DNA from: Prorocentrum cordatum
Lineage: Eukaryota > Sar > Dinophyceae > Prorocentrales > Prorocentraceae
Length of the DNA stretch: 64,000 bases
Assembly: GCA_963575745.1 (NCBI GenBank)
Contig: CAUYUJ010006480.1
Location: forward strand, 394,389-458,388
Direction of reading: 5' to 3'
The position numbers and the translations under genes are program-made. Shown here in pieces: positions 63,831-64,000 of the stretch. The stretch's first letter is position 1, and each line of letters starts with the position of its first letter. The notes beneath the pieces were generated by a model. That model had not been told where the DNA came from, searched no databases, and saw nothing but the letters and a program-made list of their open reading frames with translations.

Positions 63831-64000
63831 AAGCAGTCAGAGGCTTGCCCGAAGGAAGGGGAGGGCGGTAGGCTGCGTGCGGGCAGGCGGGCCCGCCCAA
63901 GGCAGCTGACAGACAAACAGACAGACTCGCAAAACGCTACGATTGCTCCATCCGCTACTGCAACATCCCGTCTGGAGGCGCTCAAGGCCGTCTGGAGGGG
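63831..64000. other. Right edge, no gene recognised
   Basis: Short mixed sequence with gacagacaaacagacaga repeats near 63908-63925; nothing assignable. Confidence 0.4.

Overview
The window looks like nuclear DNA of a dinoflagellate. It is GC-rich and dominated by trinucleotide microsatellites, dispersed foldback repeats and decayed LINE-type retroelements, with short exons of one recognisable host gene scattered over about 18 kb. Position 4918-4939 matches the dinoflagellate trans-spliced leader (DinoSL) at 20 of 22 bases and touches an ATG. High GC, the retroelement families and probable non-GT splice donors suggest a Prorocentrum-like genome; the genus is inference. I see no bacterial operon, CRISPR array, rRNA or tRNA gene, so most long open frames here are repeat translations.

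Layout. 1-4.9 kb: dispersed repeats, a GATGCATC foldback element, then CTC and CAT arrays. 4.9-9.6 kb (+): a decayed LINE beginning at the DinoSL relic, with ORF1 zinc finger and coiled coil, endonuclease (EEP) and reverse transcriptase (RT) ending just after its FVDD box. 9.65-11.4 kb (-): a separate gag-like ORF meeting it tail to tail. 11.8-18 kb: repeats, including the inverted counterpart of the window's first 440 bases. 18.5-36.4 kb (-): a Dispatched/Patched-like RND membrane protein gene in at least six exons, its introns packed with dispersed repeats; an RNase H remnant (25.7-26.1 kb) and a decayed coiled-coil ORF (30.2-31.1 kb) lie in its large intron. 36.8-40 kb: candidate exons mixed with foldback elements. 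41-46.6 kb: a duplicated CAGCCT-repeat block and CCAAGA arrays. 47.6-51.5 kb: a 4-kb TCG array. 53.2-61.1 kb (-): a second, near full-length but frame-broken LINE with ORF1 RanBP2 finger, EEP, RT and a C-terminal cytosine-methyltransferase-like domain. 61.6-62.7 kb: a tandem duplicate of that LINE's 5' region. 62.6-63.9 kb: an exon-like segment, a third LINE remnant and a GAG array.

The most interesting signals are the DinoSL relic at a LINE ORF1 start, a pair of 171-bp inverted-repeat elements of which one sits in an intron (introner-like), a GATGCATC foldback family beside exon-like segments, and the methyltransferase-like tail of the second LINE. All family names come from reading translated sequence by eye; no database search was run.
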